Assembly (NCBI RefSeq): GCF_002356115.1
Contig: NZ_AP014836.1
Span: 248,001 to 312,000, forward strand
DNA length: 64,000 bases
From: Candidatus Nitrosoglobus terrae
GTDB taxonomy: Bacteria; Pseudomonadota; Gammaproteobacteria; Nitrosococcales; Nitrosococcaceae
Direction: 5' to 3'
The first letter of the stretch is position 1, and each line of letters begins with the position of its first letter. Of this stretch, positions 24,779 through 34,560 are shown piece by piece. The notes beneath the pieces were generated by a model. The model searched no databases. It was not told the DNA's origin and saw nothing but the letters and a program-made list of their open reading frames with translations. Made by a program: the position numbers and the translations under genes.

Positions 24779-27478
24779 TCAATGGGTCTGATCCCAATTA
24801 GTACCACTACCCATAGTAACAATTAAAGGTACCTTTAATTGAGCGGCCTCCATCATGCTTTTTTGGATAGCTGCGGCAGCAGCCTCTAATTCATGCTCAG
24901 CAACCTCTAATACCAGTTCATCATGAACCTGCATAATCATGCGAGCACTGGTTTTTTTCTGCTGTAACCAGTTATCAACCTGAATCATGGCTCGTTTAAT
25001 AATATCTGCGGCGCTGCCTTGCATGGGTGCATTAATAGCAATACGTTCTGCTTGGCTACGGACTTGAGGCTGTCGGGAATTAATATCAGGTAGATAGAGA
25101 CGTCGGCCAAATAGGGTTTCTACGTAGCCTGCTTGGCGTGCTTGTTGGCGTGTATCGTCCATATAAGCTTTAACACCAGGGTAACGGTGAAAGTAACGTT
25201 CAATATAATGCTGGGCATCAGGGCGGCTGATACCCAGTTGTCGAGCGAGACCATGGGCAGACATGCCATAAATAAGGCCAAAGTTAATGGCTTTAGCGCT
25301 ACGTCGCTGATCTGATGTGACCTTTGCTAGTGAAGTATTGAAAATTTCGGCGGCGGTGCGTTGATGAATATCTTCTCCAGCACTGAAAGCAGCGAGCAGC
25401 CCTTTGTCATCGGAAAGGTGGGCCATAATGCGTAATTCTATCTGGGAGTAATCAGCTGCGAGCAGACAATAGCCTGGTGGAGCAATAAAGGCTTGACGAA
25501 TTCGCCGGCCTTCAGCGCTACGAATGGGGATGTTTTGCAGATTAGGGTTTGAAGAGGAAAGCCGTCCAGTGGTAGTCATGGTTTGATGGTAAAAAGTATG
25601 GATTTTTCCTGTGCGCGGGTTGACTTGTAAGGGTAAGCGATCAGTATAAGTGGATTTAAGCTTGCTTAAGGTACGATGTTTAAGAATTAATCGTGGCAGT
25701 GGATAGTTGAGGGCTAATTCTTGTAATACAGTTTCTGCTGTTGAGGGTTGGCCGGTGGAGGTTTTGCGAGTGATTGGTAATTTTAGTTTCTCGTAGAGAA
25801 GCGTTTGAATTTGCTTAGGGGAGGCAAGATTAAAGGTTTCTCCAGCAATATCAAAGGCTGCTTGCTCAAGCGCCTTAAGTTGTGTTGCTAGCTCATCGCT
25901 CTGGATTTTTAACTGGACGGTATCTACCTGAACGCCATGGCGCTCCATGCGTGATAGTACCGGAATCAGGGGAATTTCTATTTCTTGATAGAGGCGACAA
26001 AGGCGATCATGTTGTTGTAAACGGGGCCAGAGGCAATGGTGAAGCTGGAGGTTGATATCGACTGCTTCCGCTGCATAGGGTGCTGCCTTTTCAATAGCTA
26101 CCTGATTGAAGGGTACTTTTGAAGTACTTTTACTGGCATTATCTTCATAGCGGGCAGGAGTATGTTGAAGGTACTTAAGTGCTAGGGAATCCCTGTCATG
26201 ATGAGCAGCTGTGCTATCAAGGATATAGGATTCCAGCATCGAATCATGGCAAATACCCGTTAAATCGATGCCGTAATTGGCAAGTACATTACAATCAAAT
26301 TTGAGGTTTTGCCCTATTTTTCTCAAACGGGCATTTTGTAATAGGGGTTTAATTCGGGTCAAAACTTGTGTGCGAGATAGCTGAGGGGGAACGTCTGCGT
26401 AATCATGGCCTATAGGGATATAGGCAGCCTCATTAGGCTTAATAGCAAAAGAGAGACCTACAATCTCAGCTTCTATGTAATCTGGGCAATTAGTTTCTAA
26501 GTTAAAGGCAAATAATTCGCTAGCTTCTAGATGTTTTATCCAGCGCTCAAGGGCTTCAAAGGACAGTATAGTTTCATAAGTAGATGAGGAGGGTGTGGAT
26601 GCTATAGGTGTTAAGTCATGGGCTGGAAGCTCATGTAACCATGTTTTGAATTCCAGCAGACCATACAGCCTATGTAAAGCAGGTATATCCAATGGCTGGC
26701 GTTGTAGATCTTTAGGGTTTAGATCTAGCGGTATATTTCGACGAATAGTGGCTAATTGCTTAGTTAAAGGAAATTGATCTTGATGGAAGCGTAGATTCTC
26801 TCCTATTCGGCCTTTAATTTCATGGGCGTGGGCGATTATTTGATCTAGCGTTTGGTATTGCTGGAGTAATTTAACGGCTGTTTTGGGGCCTATCCCCAGT
26901 ACTCCCGGAATATTATCCACCGTATCGCCCACTAGGGCTAAATAATCCACGATTTGCTCAGGAGAAACGCCAAATTTAGCTTTTACTCCTGCTGAATTTA
27001 ACTTTGCTTGATTCATGGTATTAATCAAGCTGACTTGATTATTGACTAACTGGGCCAAATCTTTATCACTACTGGAGATGATCGTTGTTATGCCTTGAGC
27101 AGTCGCTTGTTGGGCTAAAGTGCCAATCACATCATCGGCTTCAACCCCTTCAATGCAAATAAGCGGTAGGCCAAGAGCGCGGATAAGATCGTGTAAAGGT
27201 TGAATTTGGCAAGCCAGATCATCGGGTATTGAAGGGCGATGGGCTTTATATGGGCTAAATAATTCATGACGGAATGTTTTCCCTTTAGCGTCAAAAATTA
27301 CGCCAATATATTGGGGTTGGTGCTCATCGAGTAGTTTGCGCAGCATATTAATCACCCCGTAGATGGCCCCCGTAGGCTGTCCAGTAGCAGTGGTTAAGGG
27401 AGGTAGAGCGTGAAAGGCGCGGAAGAGATAAGAAGAGCCATCAACTAGGGTAAGTATTGAGTTTTTTGCTATATTCAC
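24779..27478 (-). CDS. polA: DNA polymerase I, proofreading site altered
   Basis: PolA removes RNA primers and fills gaps in replication and repair. The 899 residues carry a 5'-3' nuclease domain (about 1-290), a 3'-5' exonuclease-like domain (about 305-490) and the polymerase domain with DYSQIELRIMAH, RRSAKAINFGLIYG and the VHDELVLE motif. In the exonuclease domain the metal ligand equal to E. coli D355 is N326 (FAFNLET) and that equal to D501 is A472 (YAAEA), while E328, D395 and Y468 are kept. Proofreading is therefore probably lost. The gene stands alone, convergent with engB. Confidence 0.95.
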   Translation of the reverse strand: MNIAKNSILTLVDGSSYLFRAFHALPPLTTATGQPTGAIYGVINMLRKLLDEHQPQYIGVIFDAKGKTFRHELFSPYKAHRPSIPDDLACQIQPLHDLIRALGLPLICIEGVEADDVIGTLAQQATAQGITTIISSSDKDLAQLVNNQVSLINTMNQAKLNSAGVKAKFGVSPEQIVDYLALVGDTVDNIPGVLGIGPKTAVKLLQQYQTLDQIIAHAHEIKGRIGENLRFHQDQFPLTKQLATIRRNIPLDLNPKDLQRQPLDIPALHRLYGLLEFKTWLHELPAHDLTPIASTPSSSTYETILSFEALERWIKHLEASELFAFNLETNCPDYIEAEIVGLSFAIKPNEAAYIPIGHDYADVPPQLSRTQVLTRIKPLLQNARLRKIGQNLKFDCNVLANYGIDLTGICHDSMLESYILDSTAAHHDRDSLALKYLQHTPARYEDNASKSTSKVPFNQVAIEKAAPYAAEAVDINLQLHHCLWPRLQQHDRLCRLYQEIEIPLIPVLSRMERHGVQVDTVQLKIQSDELATQLKALEQAAFDIAGETFNLASPKQIQTLLYEKLKLPITRKTSTGQPSTAETVLQELALNYPLPRLILKHRTLSKLKSTYTDRLPLQVNPRTGKIHTFYHQTMTTTGRLSSSNPNLQNIPIRSAEGRRIRQAFIAPPGYCLLAADYSQIELRIMAHLSDDKGLLAAFSAGEDIHQRTAAEIFNTSLAKVTSDQRRSAKAINFGLIYGMSAHGLARQLGISRPDAQHYIERYFHRYPGVKAYMDDTRQQARQAGYVETLFGRRLYLPDINSRQPQVRSQAERIAINAPMQGSAADIIKRAMIQVDNWLQQKKTSARMIMQVHDELVLEVAEHELEAAAAAIQKSMMEAAQLKVPLIVTMGSGTNWDQTH

Positions 27479-27626
27479 ATTTAGATACGCGTATTTGAGT
27501 AATAATTATCAAACCAATATTAATAAAGATATTCTCTGGGTTAGATTTTTAAGCATTTGAAATAGTGCACAGATCTTATTGAGTCTATGGGCTACACTAT
27601 AATAAAAACCCTTTTGGAGAACAGCT

Positions 27627-27986
27627 ATGACTATATTTCGTGATCTGCGCTCCCTTTATCTCTGCTGTGGATTATTGTTTCTGCTATCTAAGCCCATTTT
27701 TGCAGCAGATCCTGAAGATCGTATTCCTGATCCCGCTCCTCCTCCTTTGTCTGAAGAGCCTGATACCCTTGGGCCAGAAATTAGGATTATTCAAGAAGGA
27801 AAGGTCAGGATTGAAGAATATCGTCTTAATGGAAAGCTCTATAAAATCAAGGTGACTCCTGAAGTTGGCCCTGATTATTACCTTGTAGATATTAATGGAA
27901 GTGGCAGCTTTGATAGGCGTTTTGATGGACCGGGGATCGTTGATACAGATGCGCTATTTCCCAGCTGGGTCTTATTTCGTTTTTAA
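27627..27986 (+). CDS. DUF2782 exported protein
   Basis: A 119-residue protein with a signal peptide (to about residue 26, PIFAADPED), a Pro-rich spacer and a small beta domain, VRIEEYRLNGKLYKIKVTP...YYLVDINGSGSFDRR. This is the DUF2782 pattern, common beside polA in gammaproteobacteria and of unknown function. It is probably periplasmic. It is divergent from polA with GGAGAAC as ribosome site and ends before the convergent speA. Confidence 0.8.
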   Translation: MTIFRDLRSLYLCCGLLFLLSKPIFAADPEDRIPDPAPPPLSEEPDTLGPEIRIIQEGKVRIEEYRLNGKLYKIKVTPEVGPDYYLVDINGSGSFDRRFDGPGIVDTDALFPSWVLFRF

Positions 27987-28032
27987 AATCTACTCAGGGT
28001 ATAAAATAAAAACCCTATTACTAGAGACAATT

Positions 28033-29958
28033 CTAATCTTCTAGATAAGTATAGCCATTCAATCCTGCTTCAAGTTCCTGAAGATAAAGTTGGTGGTGGT
28101 TATCGCTCAGGGTTGTTTGGTTTAGCTTAGTCAGTAGGCTGTTCCTTATCTCATCAGCTTCAAAGCGCACTTGGCGCAAGACCGATGCTACGGTATCCCC
28201 TTTAAGGGCATGAAGTAGGCGAAAGCCTTTTTGTGTATCAGCCTCTATATGAACCGAATCTGGGGTACCAAATAAGTTATGAATATCTCCAAGAATTTCT
28301 TGGTAAGCGCCCACTAGGAAAAACCCCAGTAAATAAGGTTTATCAGAAGTAAGGGAGTGGAGCGGCAAGTGAGTTTCAATACCTTCTCCATTTACATACA
28401 AATCAACGCGCCCATCAGAATCACAGGTGAGATCTTCTATCCATGCTTGCTCGGTTGGAATCTGTTCTAATCGATGCAAAGGCACGATAGGGAAGATCTG
28501 ATTAATGGCCCAAGAGTCGGGTAAAGATTGAAATAAGGAGAAATTACAAAATACCTTTGTGGTAAGCTTACCTTCTAATTCATCCAGAATCTCCCGATGG
28601 GCTCGGATTTTGGGGTCTAAATGAGTATGGACTTGGCGACACAGGGCAAAATAGAGCTGTTCGGCTTGCGCCCGTTGCTGCAAGCTAATCATTCCATAGC
28701 TAAACATTTTTAAGGCATCAGCGATGCTTTGGCTAGCATTATAATAGGATTCAATGGCTGATCGGCGGGTAATATTTTGATAACTATGCCATAGTTGTTG
28801 AATAATAAGAGGGTCGTCAGGAGCTGGAGTAGAAGGTGTTTTTATACCGGGAGCAGATTCGGTATCAATCACGTTGCTAATAAGGACTGCATGATGAGCG
28901 GTCATCATTCGTCCTGCTTCGGTAATAATCTCAGGGTGAGGTAGTTGATGTGATTCGCAGATTTCCCATAGCGCTTGTACTACTTTATGGGCGTATTCCA
29001 GCAGAGTGTAATTAGTAGAGCAAAAGCTGCGGGTATGGGTGCCATCATAATTAACCCCTAATCCCCCGCCTATATCAACGCTGCTTAAGGGGACTCCAAG
29101 TTTATGTAGCGCCGCATAATAGCGGCCTGCTTCCTGAATACCTTGCTGAATATCGCTAATATGGGGAAGCTGCGATCCCATGTGAAAATGGAGTAGAGTG
29201 AGGCAATCTAGCATTCCAGCTTCACGTAGTTGATGAACTACAGTTAGTACCTGATCAGAGGATAAGCCGAATTTTCCTTTCTCACCGCCCGTATTTTGCC
29301 ATTTACCTTTTCCAATAGAGGCTAGACGAACCCGTACTCCTAGTAGTGGTCTGACCCCTAACGATTGCGCTTCATTAATAACGTGATGCAGCTCTGAAGG
29401 TTTTTCTATGATTAAGTAGATGCGTAAGCCAAGCTGACGAGCTATTAAAGCGAGGCGAATATATTCACGATCTTTATAGCCATTGCAAATCACTAGAGAT
29501 CCGGCTTGGGATAGGGCGATTACCGCTAGTAGCTCAGGTTTACTTCCAGCTTCTAACCCTATGCGTTGAGGGTCTGAGGCTAAAATCTCTTTAATGACTT
29601 GTCGTTGCTGATTTACTTTAATCGGGTAGACGGGGGTAAAGCTACCTTGATAGTGAGTAGCCGCCATGGCCTGAGTAAAAGCAGCGCGTAAACTCTTAGC
29701 CCGATGATGTAGTATTCCCGAAAAACGTACTAAAACGGGCAAAGAAAGCCCCGCTTCTGGTAGTGCTTGACTGACGTGATACAGATCAATGGCGGTTTGA
29801 CTTTCTGGTCCTTCAGGGCGAGCAATTAAATGACCTTGATCATTGATATCGAAGTATCCTTCGCTCCATTGGGCGGTATTATATAGCTCTTGAGAATGCT
29901 GGATGGTCCAAGCCATCGGTGTAGTCGTATGGATGTTTTTAGAATGGAGTTTGGTCAT
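28033..29958 (-). CDS. speA: Biosynthetic arginine decarboxylase
   Basis: A PLP-dependent alanine-racemase-fold decarboxylase that turns arginine into agmatine, the first step of putrescine synthesis. PIKVNQQRQV carries the PLP lysine, VDIGGGLGVNYDG binds phosphate, and the second-barrel CDSDGRVD carries the substrate-binding catalytic cysteine. The length (641) fits the biosynthetic SpeA type. It is divergent from speE, so the two polyamine genes share a 78-base promoter region. Confidence 0.96.
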   Translation of the reverse strand: MTKLHSKNIHTTTPMAWTIQHSQELYNTAQWSEGYFDINDQGHLIARPEGPESQTAIDLYHVSQALPEAGLSLPVLVRFSGILHHRAKSLRAAFTQAMAATHYQGSFTPVYPIKVNQQRQVIKEILASDPQRIGLEAGSKPELLAVIALSQAGSLVICNGYKDREYIRLALIARQLGLRIYLIIEKPSELHHVINEAQSLGVRPLLGVRVRLASIGKGKWQNTGGEKGKFGLSSDQVLTVVHQLREAGMLDCLTLLHFHMGSQLPHISDIQQGIQEAGRYYAALHKLGVPLSSVDIGGGLGVNYDGTHTRSFCSTNYTLLEYAHKVVQALWEICESHQLPHPEIITEAGRMMTAHHAVLISNVIDTESAPGIKTPSTPAPDDPLIIQQLWHSYQNITRRSAIESYYNASQSIADALKMFSYGMISLQQRAQAEQLYFALCRQVHTHLDPKIRAHREILDELEGKLTTKVFCNFSLFQSLPDSWAINQIFPIVPLHRLEQIPTEQAWIEDLTCDSDGRVDLYVNGEGIETHLPLHSLTSDKPYLLGFFLVGAYQEILGDIHNLFGTPDSVHIEADTQKGFRLLHALKGDTVASVLRQVRFEADEIRNSLLTKLNQTTLSDNHHQLYLQELEAGLNGYTYLED

Positions 29959-30036
29959 TGACTTGTCAGGGTAATGTAGGGTAGCTATTATTTTCTGATT
30001 TTAGTTATTTAATACAACTATATTTGAGAGGTCATC

Positions 30037-30885
30037 ATGGGGTTAGCGCCAAAGAGTTGGTTTACTGAAGTGCAGGCAGAGGAGGGCTTGGCTTTTTCTC
30101 TTGCAATTCAGGAAAAGCTTCACGCAGAGACAACTCCTTATCAGCATATTGAAATTTATCAGACGAAGACTTTTGGTCGGTTAATGGTCATTGATGGTTG
30201 TATTATGCTTTCAGAGCGAGATAATTTTCTTTATCATGAAATGATGTCTCACATCGCCTTATTTACTCACCCTCATCCTGAGCGTGTACTCATTATTGGA
30301 GGAGGAGATTGCGGTACTTTGCGAGAAGTCCTTAAGCATAACACGGTTAGAGAAGTTCAGCAGGTGGAAATTGATGAGCGAGTGACTCGATTGGCAGAAA
30401 AATATTTCCCCCAGTTATGTGAAAATAACCATGATTCACGTGCTCGTTTTCATTTTGATGATGGTATTCATTTTGTAGCTGAAGCGCCAGCAAATAGCGT
30501 TGATATTATTATTATTGATAGTACAGATCCCGTAGGTCCTGCAGAGGGCTTATTTCAAGCATCATTTTATACGAATTGTCGCCGATTATTAGGGGAATCA
30601 GGTATTCTTGTTCAGCAAAGCGAATCTCCATTACTTCATTTTCATTTACTTAAAAAAATCCATACTGAGATGAAAAATGGAGGATTCCCAGAAATTCGGA
30701 CACTGACCTATCCCCAATGTGTCTACCCTTCTGGTTGGTGGAGCGCGACTTTGGCTGGGCGTTCTTTGTCTCAGTTTCGAGAGCAAGATGCAGCTGCTAA
30801 AACTTTTCCTACCATTTATTATAATGCGGATATACATCGCTCCTCTCTAGCTATCCCAGAGTTTTTACGCCAGCTTGAGAGGTAA
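30037..30885 (+). CDS. speE: Polyamine aminopropyltransferase (spermidine synthase)
   Basis: SpeE adds an aminopropyl group from decarboxylated SAM to putrescine. The 282-residue protein has the Rossmann core: VLIIGGGDCGTLREVLKH, VEIDERVTRLAEKYFP and IIIDSTDPVGPAEGLF, the last holding the catalytic aspartate. The ribosome site GAGAGG precedes the ATG. It lies back to back with speA. Its own SAM decarboxylase (speD) is not in the window. Confidence 0.96.
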   Translation: MGLAPKSWFTEVQAEEGLAFSLAIQEKLHAETTPYQHIEIYQTKTFGRLMVIDGCIMLSERDNFLYHEMMSHIALFTHPHPERVLIIGGGDCGTLREVLKHNTVREVQQVEIDERVTRLAEKYFPQLCENNHDSRARFHFDDGIHFVAEAPANSVDIIIIDSTDPVGPAEGLFQASFYTNCRRLLGESGILVQQSESPLLHFHLLKKIHTEMKNGGFPEIRTLTYPQCVYPSGWWSATLAGRSLSQFREQDAAAKTFPTIYYNADIHRSSLAIPEFLRQLER

Positions 30886-30933
30886 GCTGACATAAGCACT
30901 CGGTATCCATCTTAGATAGCGCTTGTCTGCGTA

Positions 30934-32064
30934 ATGAGAATAGCTCAACGACCATTGACAGTATTACAAGTGCTGCCCGCGTTAGAATCTGGCGGAGTAG
31001 AGCGCGGGACTTTGGAAGTCGCGGCAGAATTAGTGAAACAAGGGCATCGCTCTATGGTGATCTCTGGGGGTGGGCGTTTGGTGGAAGATCTCAGGCAGCA
31101 AGGAAGTGAACATCAGCAATGGTCTATTGGGGTTAAATCTCCTTGGACTTTAGCTCTAGTTCTAAAGTTACGACGCTTACTTCTTCAGCAGCAAGTAGAT
31201 ATTCTTCATGTTCGATCACGACTACCCGCTTGGATAGCATGGTTAGCTTGGCGAAGTATATCTGAGAGAGCTAGACCTCATTTCGTAACGACTGTACATG
31301 GCCTCTATTCAGTGAATCGCTATAGTCAAATCATGACTCAAGGAGAGCGGATTATTGCCGTCTCTGAGACGGTGCGCCGTTATGTGCTTAAATATTACCC
31401 TCAGGTATCTGCTAAGAAGATAGCGGTTATCCCTCGCGGGGTGAGTCCAGAAATTTATTCCTATGGTTATCGACCTGATAGACATTGGCTGACGGACTGG
31501 AATACTACCTATCCGCAGCTTCAAGGGAAAATAATCTTGACTTTACCCGGCCGCTTAACCCGTCTTAAAGGGCATGGGGACTTTATTGTACTAATTGAGC
31601 GGTTAATCATGGAAGGGTATGAGGTACATGGCCTGATTGTAGGCGAAGAAGATCCTAAACGTCGACGCTATATTGATGAGATAAAACGGGAAGTTATCCA
31701 CAAGACATTACAGGAAGTAGTCACCTTTATCGGACATCGTAGTGATATGCGGGAAATATATGCGATGTCTGATTTAGTGATGTCGCTTTCAAAAAAACCT
31801 GAATCTTTTGGCCGCACGGTACTTGAAGCATTAAGCTTAGGTGTTCCTGTGATAGGGTATGATCATGGAGGAGTGGGGGAGATTTTAGCGAATTTATTTC
31901 CACAGGGGCGAGTTCCTTTAGGAGATCAACGAGCTTTATCCAATCGCGTGATTGAATTTATTAAGGAAAAACCGATAGTACCGAAAAAGCAGTACTACAC
32001 GCTGGAATGTATGTTAGAGAAAACGCTGCAATGTTATAGCGAGCTGCGTTATTCCCCCTCGTAA
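30934..32064 (+). CDS. Glycosyltransferase family 4 (LPS core type)
   Basis: A cytosolic GT-B glycosyltransferase of 376 residues. The N-terminal ESGGVERGTLEVAAELVKQGH is typical of lipopolysaccharide-core GT4 enzymes, and the C-terminal donor site contains KPESFGRTVLEALSLGVPVIGYDHGG with the E-x7-E motif. It opens a run of three LPS genes read in the same direction. The sugar is unknown; a role in the outer core is likely from the neighbours. Confidence 0.88.
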   Translation: MRIAQRPLTVLQVLPALESGGVERGTLEVAAELVKQGHRSMVISGGGRLVEDLRQQGSEHQQWSIGVKSPWTLALVLKLRRLLLQQQVDILHVRSRLPAWIAWLAWRSISERARPHFVTTVHGLYSVNRYSQIMTQGERIIAVSETVRRYVLKYYPQVSAKKIAVIPRGVSPEIYSYGYRPDRHWLTDWNTTYPQLQGKIILTLPGRLTRLKGHGDFIVLIERLIMEGYEVHGLIVGEEDPKRRRYIDEIKREVIHKTLQEVVTFIGHRSDMREIYAMSDLVMSLSKKPESFGRTVLEALSLGVPVIGYDHGGVGEILANLFPQGRVPLGDQRALSNRVIEFIKEKPIVPKKQYYTLECMLEKTLQCYSELRYSPS

Positions 32065-32090
32065 ATTTACTTTATTATGAGTAGAAGACT

Positions 32091-33107
32091 GTGGCTGTGA
32101 ATCCCTCACTCTCATCTTTGGGGGGTATTTTGATTATTCAGCCTTTACCGGGTATTGGTGATATGGTTTGGCATCTGCCAATTATTCATGCTATTGCGGC
32201 TCATTCCCCAGAAGGTTGTGTGACCGTGCTGACTAAACCGCGCAGCCAGGCCGATCGCTTACTAAAGGCAGATCCCGCTATAGGTCAGGTACTTTGGTTA
32301 GAGCGTAACCCCGGTCAGCATGATGGTTTATTGGGGATCATGCGCTTGGTAAAGCTTTTACGCCAGCAGCATTTTCGCCAAGTATGGGTACTACATGGAA
32401 GTTCACGCTATGGGTTTATCTGTTGGCTAGCAGGGATTCCTGAACGAGTGGGTTATGGGCGGGGGTTGCAGAAATATTTTTTAAACCACCCAATAAGGTT
32501 GCCGCCAAATGAAACCCATGGTCACCCGTTAGATCTCATGAATCGTTTATTAGCATTAAGTCCTATTTCTCCAGTGGAAAAAGAGCCGAAACTAGTCATT
32601 GATCCAGCAGCCCAGCGAGCCGTCATGACTCGTTACCAAAGATTGCCCCAACCATGGATTGCGATAGGCATTGGCAGTAGTGAGGTTTACAAGCAATGGG
32701 GCGAGCTGAATTTTATCCAATTGGCTCATTACTTACGTAAGGATGCAGGGACTATATTGATCATAGGCGGATCGGGAGAGCAGGCAATGGGGCAACGTAT
32801 CAGTACTGAGCTAAACAAAGCGGGGATAGTAACGGGAGAGGCGCTAGGGTTATCTTTAGAGCAGGTAGCGGCATTGCTTGCCCTATGTGCTGCTTATATA
32901 GGCAATGATACGGGGGTATTAAATATGGCAGCTGCCGTAGAGACCCCTGCTTGGGGGCTATTTGGAGCATCGCCTCCATTACGCCATTCTCAATATATTC
33001 ACTGTCTTATCCCGCCGTCAGGTAGTTCCAATATGGAAGGGATTACACCTGAGTATGTAATAACTGAATTACATAACAGCAAGATATGGCGTGGCTGTAT
33101 GATGTAA
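32091..33107 (+). CDS. Glycosyltransferase family 9 (heptosyltransferase-like)
   Basis: A 338-residue GT9 protein. It starts with the family signature IIQPLPGIGDMVWHLPIIHAI (about 14-34) and ends with the donor site, GNDTGVLNMAAAVETPAWGLFG. The family adds heptoses to the LPS inner core, as WaaC, WaaF and WaaQ do; the exact step is not evident. The start is GTG at 32091. It follows the GT4 gene by 26 bases. Confidence 0.88.
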   Translation: MAVNPSLSSLGGILIIQPLPGIGDMVWHLPIIHAIAAHSPEGCVTVLTKPRSQADRLLKADPAIGQVLWLERNPGQHDGLLGIMRLVKLLRQQHFRQVWVLHGSSRYGFICWLAGIPERVGYGRGLQKYFLNHPIRLPPNETHGHPLDLMNRLLALSPISPVEKEPKLVIDPAAQRAVMTRYQRLPQPWIAIGIGSSEVYKQWGELNFIQLAHYLRKDAGTILIIGGSGEQAMGQRISTELNKAGIVTGEALGLSLEQVAALLALCAAYIGNDTGVLNMAAAVETPAWGLFGASPPLRHSQYIHCLIPPSGSSNMEGITPEYVITELHNSKIWRGCMM

Positions 33108-33187
33108 TACGTTATGAGCTGTTTTTTCTCTAAAAATTTATCAATGACTAGTTGTGCAATTAGCGCTATTAATTATAAGGGTACTAA

Positions 33188-34444
33188 ATGGCAATCTCTA
33201 ATCTAAGGATATGGTTAACCGCTAATTATGGGTGGTTGTTAATTTTTGCGTTTATATTGCTCTTGCCGACCAATGCGGCATCAATGGTGCCGATGACAGC
33301 AATGGCGATTATTGGCTTGTATCAGTTAGTACAAAAGCCGCAGGAAGTGTGGGATGACCCAATTCAGCGCCTATTTGTGCTGTTATTTCTCTGTATTTGG
33401 CTACCCATGATCTTGTCTTTAATTGGGGCCGTCTATTTTCCCCGTAGCTTATATACTGTTTTTTCTTTTTTGTTATATTTTCCTGCCGCTATTTTTATAA
33501 TCAGGGAAGGACGAAAAAAATATGTTCAGAACAAACTACTAGTGGCCACTACTATCATCGTGGCTATTTGGTGCATAGATGCAATAATTCAGCTGTTTTT
33601 CAGCTATGATTTGTTAGGCTATCCGTTGATTGAAGGGCATATTACTGGCCTTTTTTATTCTAAATTTCGCCTTGGGCATGTGCTAGCGGTGTTATCTCCC
33701 CTGTTTTTTGAAGGACTACGGCGCTATGTTATCCATTATGGCTGGATTTGGCTGTTAGTAGTTTTGCTGGTATTTGCGGTACTGTTTACCGGTCGTAGGA
33801 TAGCCTGGATGATGTTTGCTATTGCAGCCGTTACCTATGCTATTTATTTGTATAAAATGGGATTTTGGCAGTATTGGAAGAAATCGATTCTAGTTGTAGG
33901 GATAAGTATGATCCTGCTTATTCCTACAACGTTATCCTATGCGCCTTTTTTACATCGGGTAGAGCAAGCGTTAGGGTTATTTTCTGGTAATTATCAGATA
34001 GCTAACACAGCGACCTCTTATCGGTTAGCTCTATGGGAAACCGCATTAGCTATAACAACAGATCATTGGTTAAATGGTGTGGGCGTGCGGGGTTTTCGTT
34101 ATATATGCCAAGATTATGCTGTTCAGGAAGAGAGTACTGCAGATTTTGAGCCTAACAACGGGTGCTCAACCCATCCTCATTTGATGTTGCTGGAGATAGG
34201 GGCAGAGACAGGTCTTCTAGGCATAATGGGCTATATTTTATTTGGATGGTTTTTCTGGTGCTATATTCGTAGACTGTTAGCTGAAAAAATCTATTATGCA
34301 GTACCCTACAGCCTTTGTGTATTAGTGGCTGTGTTCCCATTTAATGCTCACTTAGCTTTTTATGGTAGCTATTGGTCTTCTATTTCTTGGTGGTTAATTG
34401 CTTTAACTTTGGCCATAGGCGATAAGTATTCACCCAGTAGATGA
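33188..34444 (+). CDS. O-antigen ligase family membrane protein
   Basis: A polytopic inner-membrane protein (418 residues, about 11-12 helices) with the Wzy_C core. The large periplasmic loop near residues 280-330 contains the arginine and histidine residues (YRLALWETALAI...NGVGVRGFR...CSTHPHLMLLEIGAETGLLG) typical of WaaL ligases. It joins O-antigen or other glycans to lipid A-core; a Wzy polymerase role is possible since the two look alike. It is third in the LPS run. Confidence 0.85.
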   Translation: MAISNLRIWLTANYGWLLIFAFILLLPTNAASMVPMTAMAIIGLYQLVQKPQEVWDDPIQRLFVLLFLCIWLPMILSLIGAVYFPRSLYTVFSFLLYFPAAIFIIREGRKKYVQNKLLVATTIIVAIWCIDAIIQLFFSYDLLGYPLIEGHITGLFYSKFRLGHVLAVLSPLFFEGLRRYVIHYGWIWLLVVLLVFAVLFTGRRIAWMMFAIAAVTYAIYLYKMGFWQYWKKSILVVGISMILLIPTTLSYAPFLHRVEQALGLFSGNYQIANTATSYRLALWETALAITTDHWLNGVGVRGFRYICQDYAVQEESTADFEPNNGCSTHPHLMLLEIGAETGLLGIMGYILFGWFFWCYIRRLLAEKIYYAVPYSLCVLVAVFPFNAHLAFYGSYWSSISWWLIALTLAIGDKYSPSR

Positions 34445-34560
34445 GCTAATACGGGTAGGATACAGCTATGACTACAGTAAAGTAATAAAGCGAGCGCCCC
34501 ATAGCTAATGGTTCGAAAATCAAATAATTTAGATATCCAGTTATCGTATAAACGCTGCTT

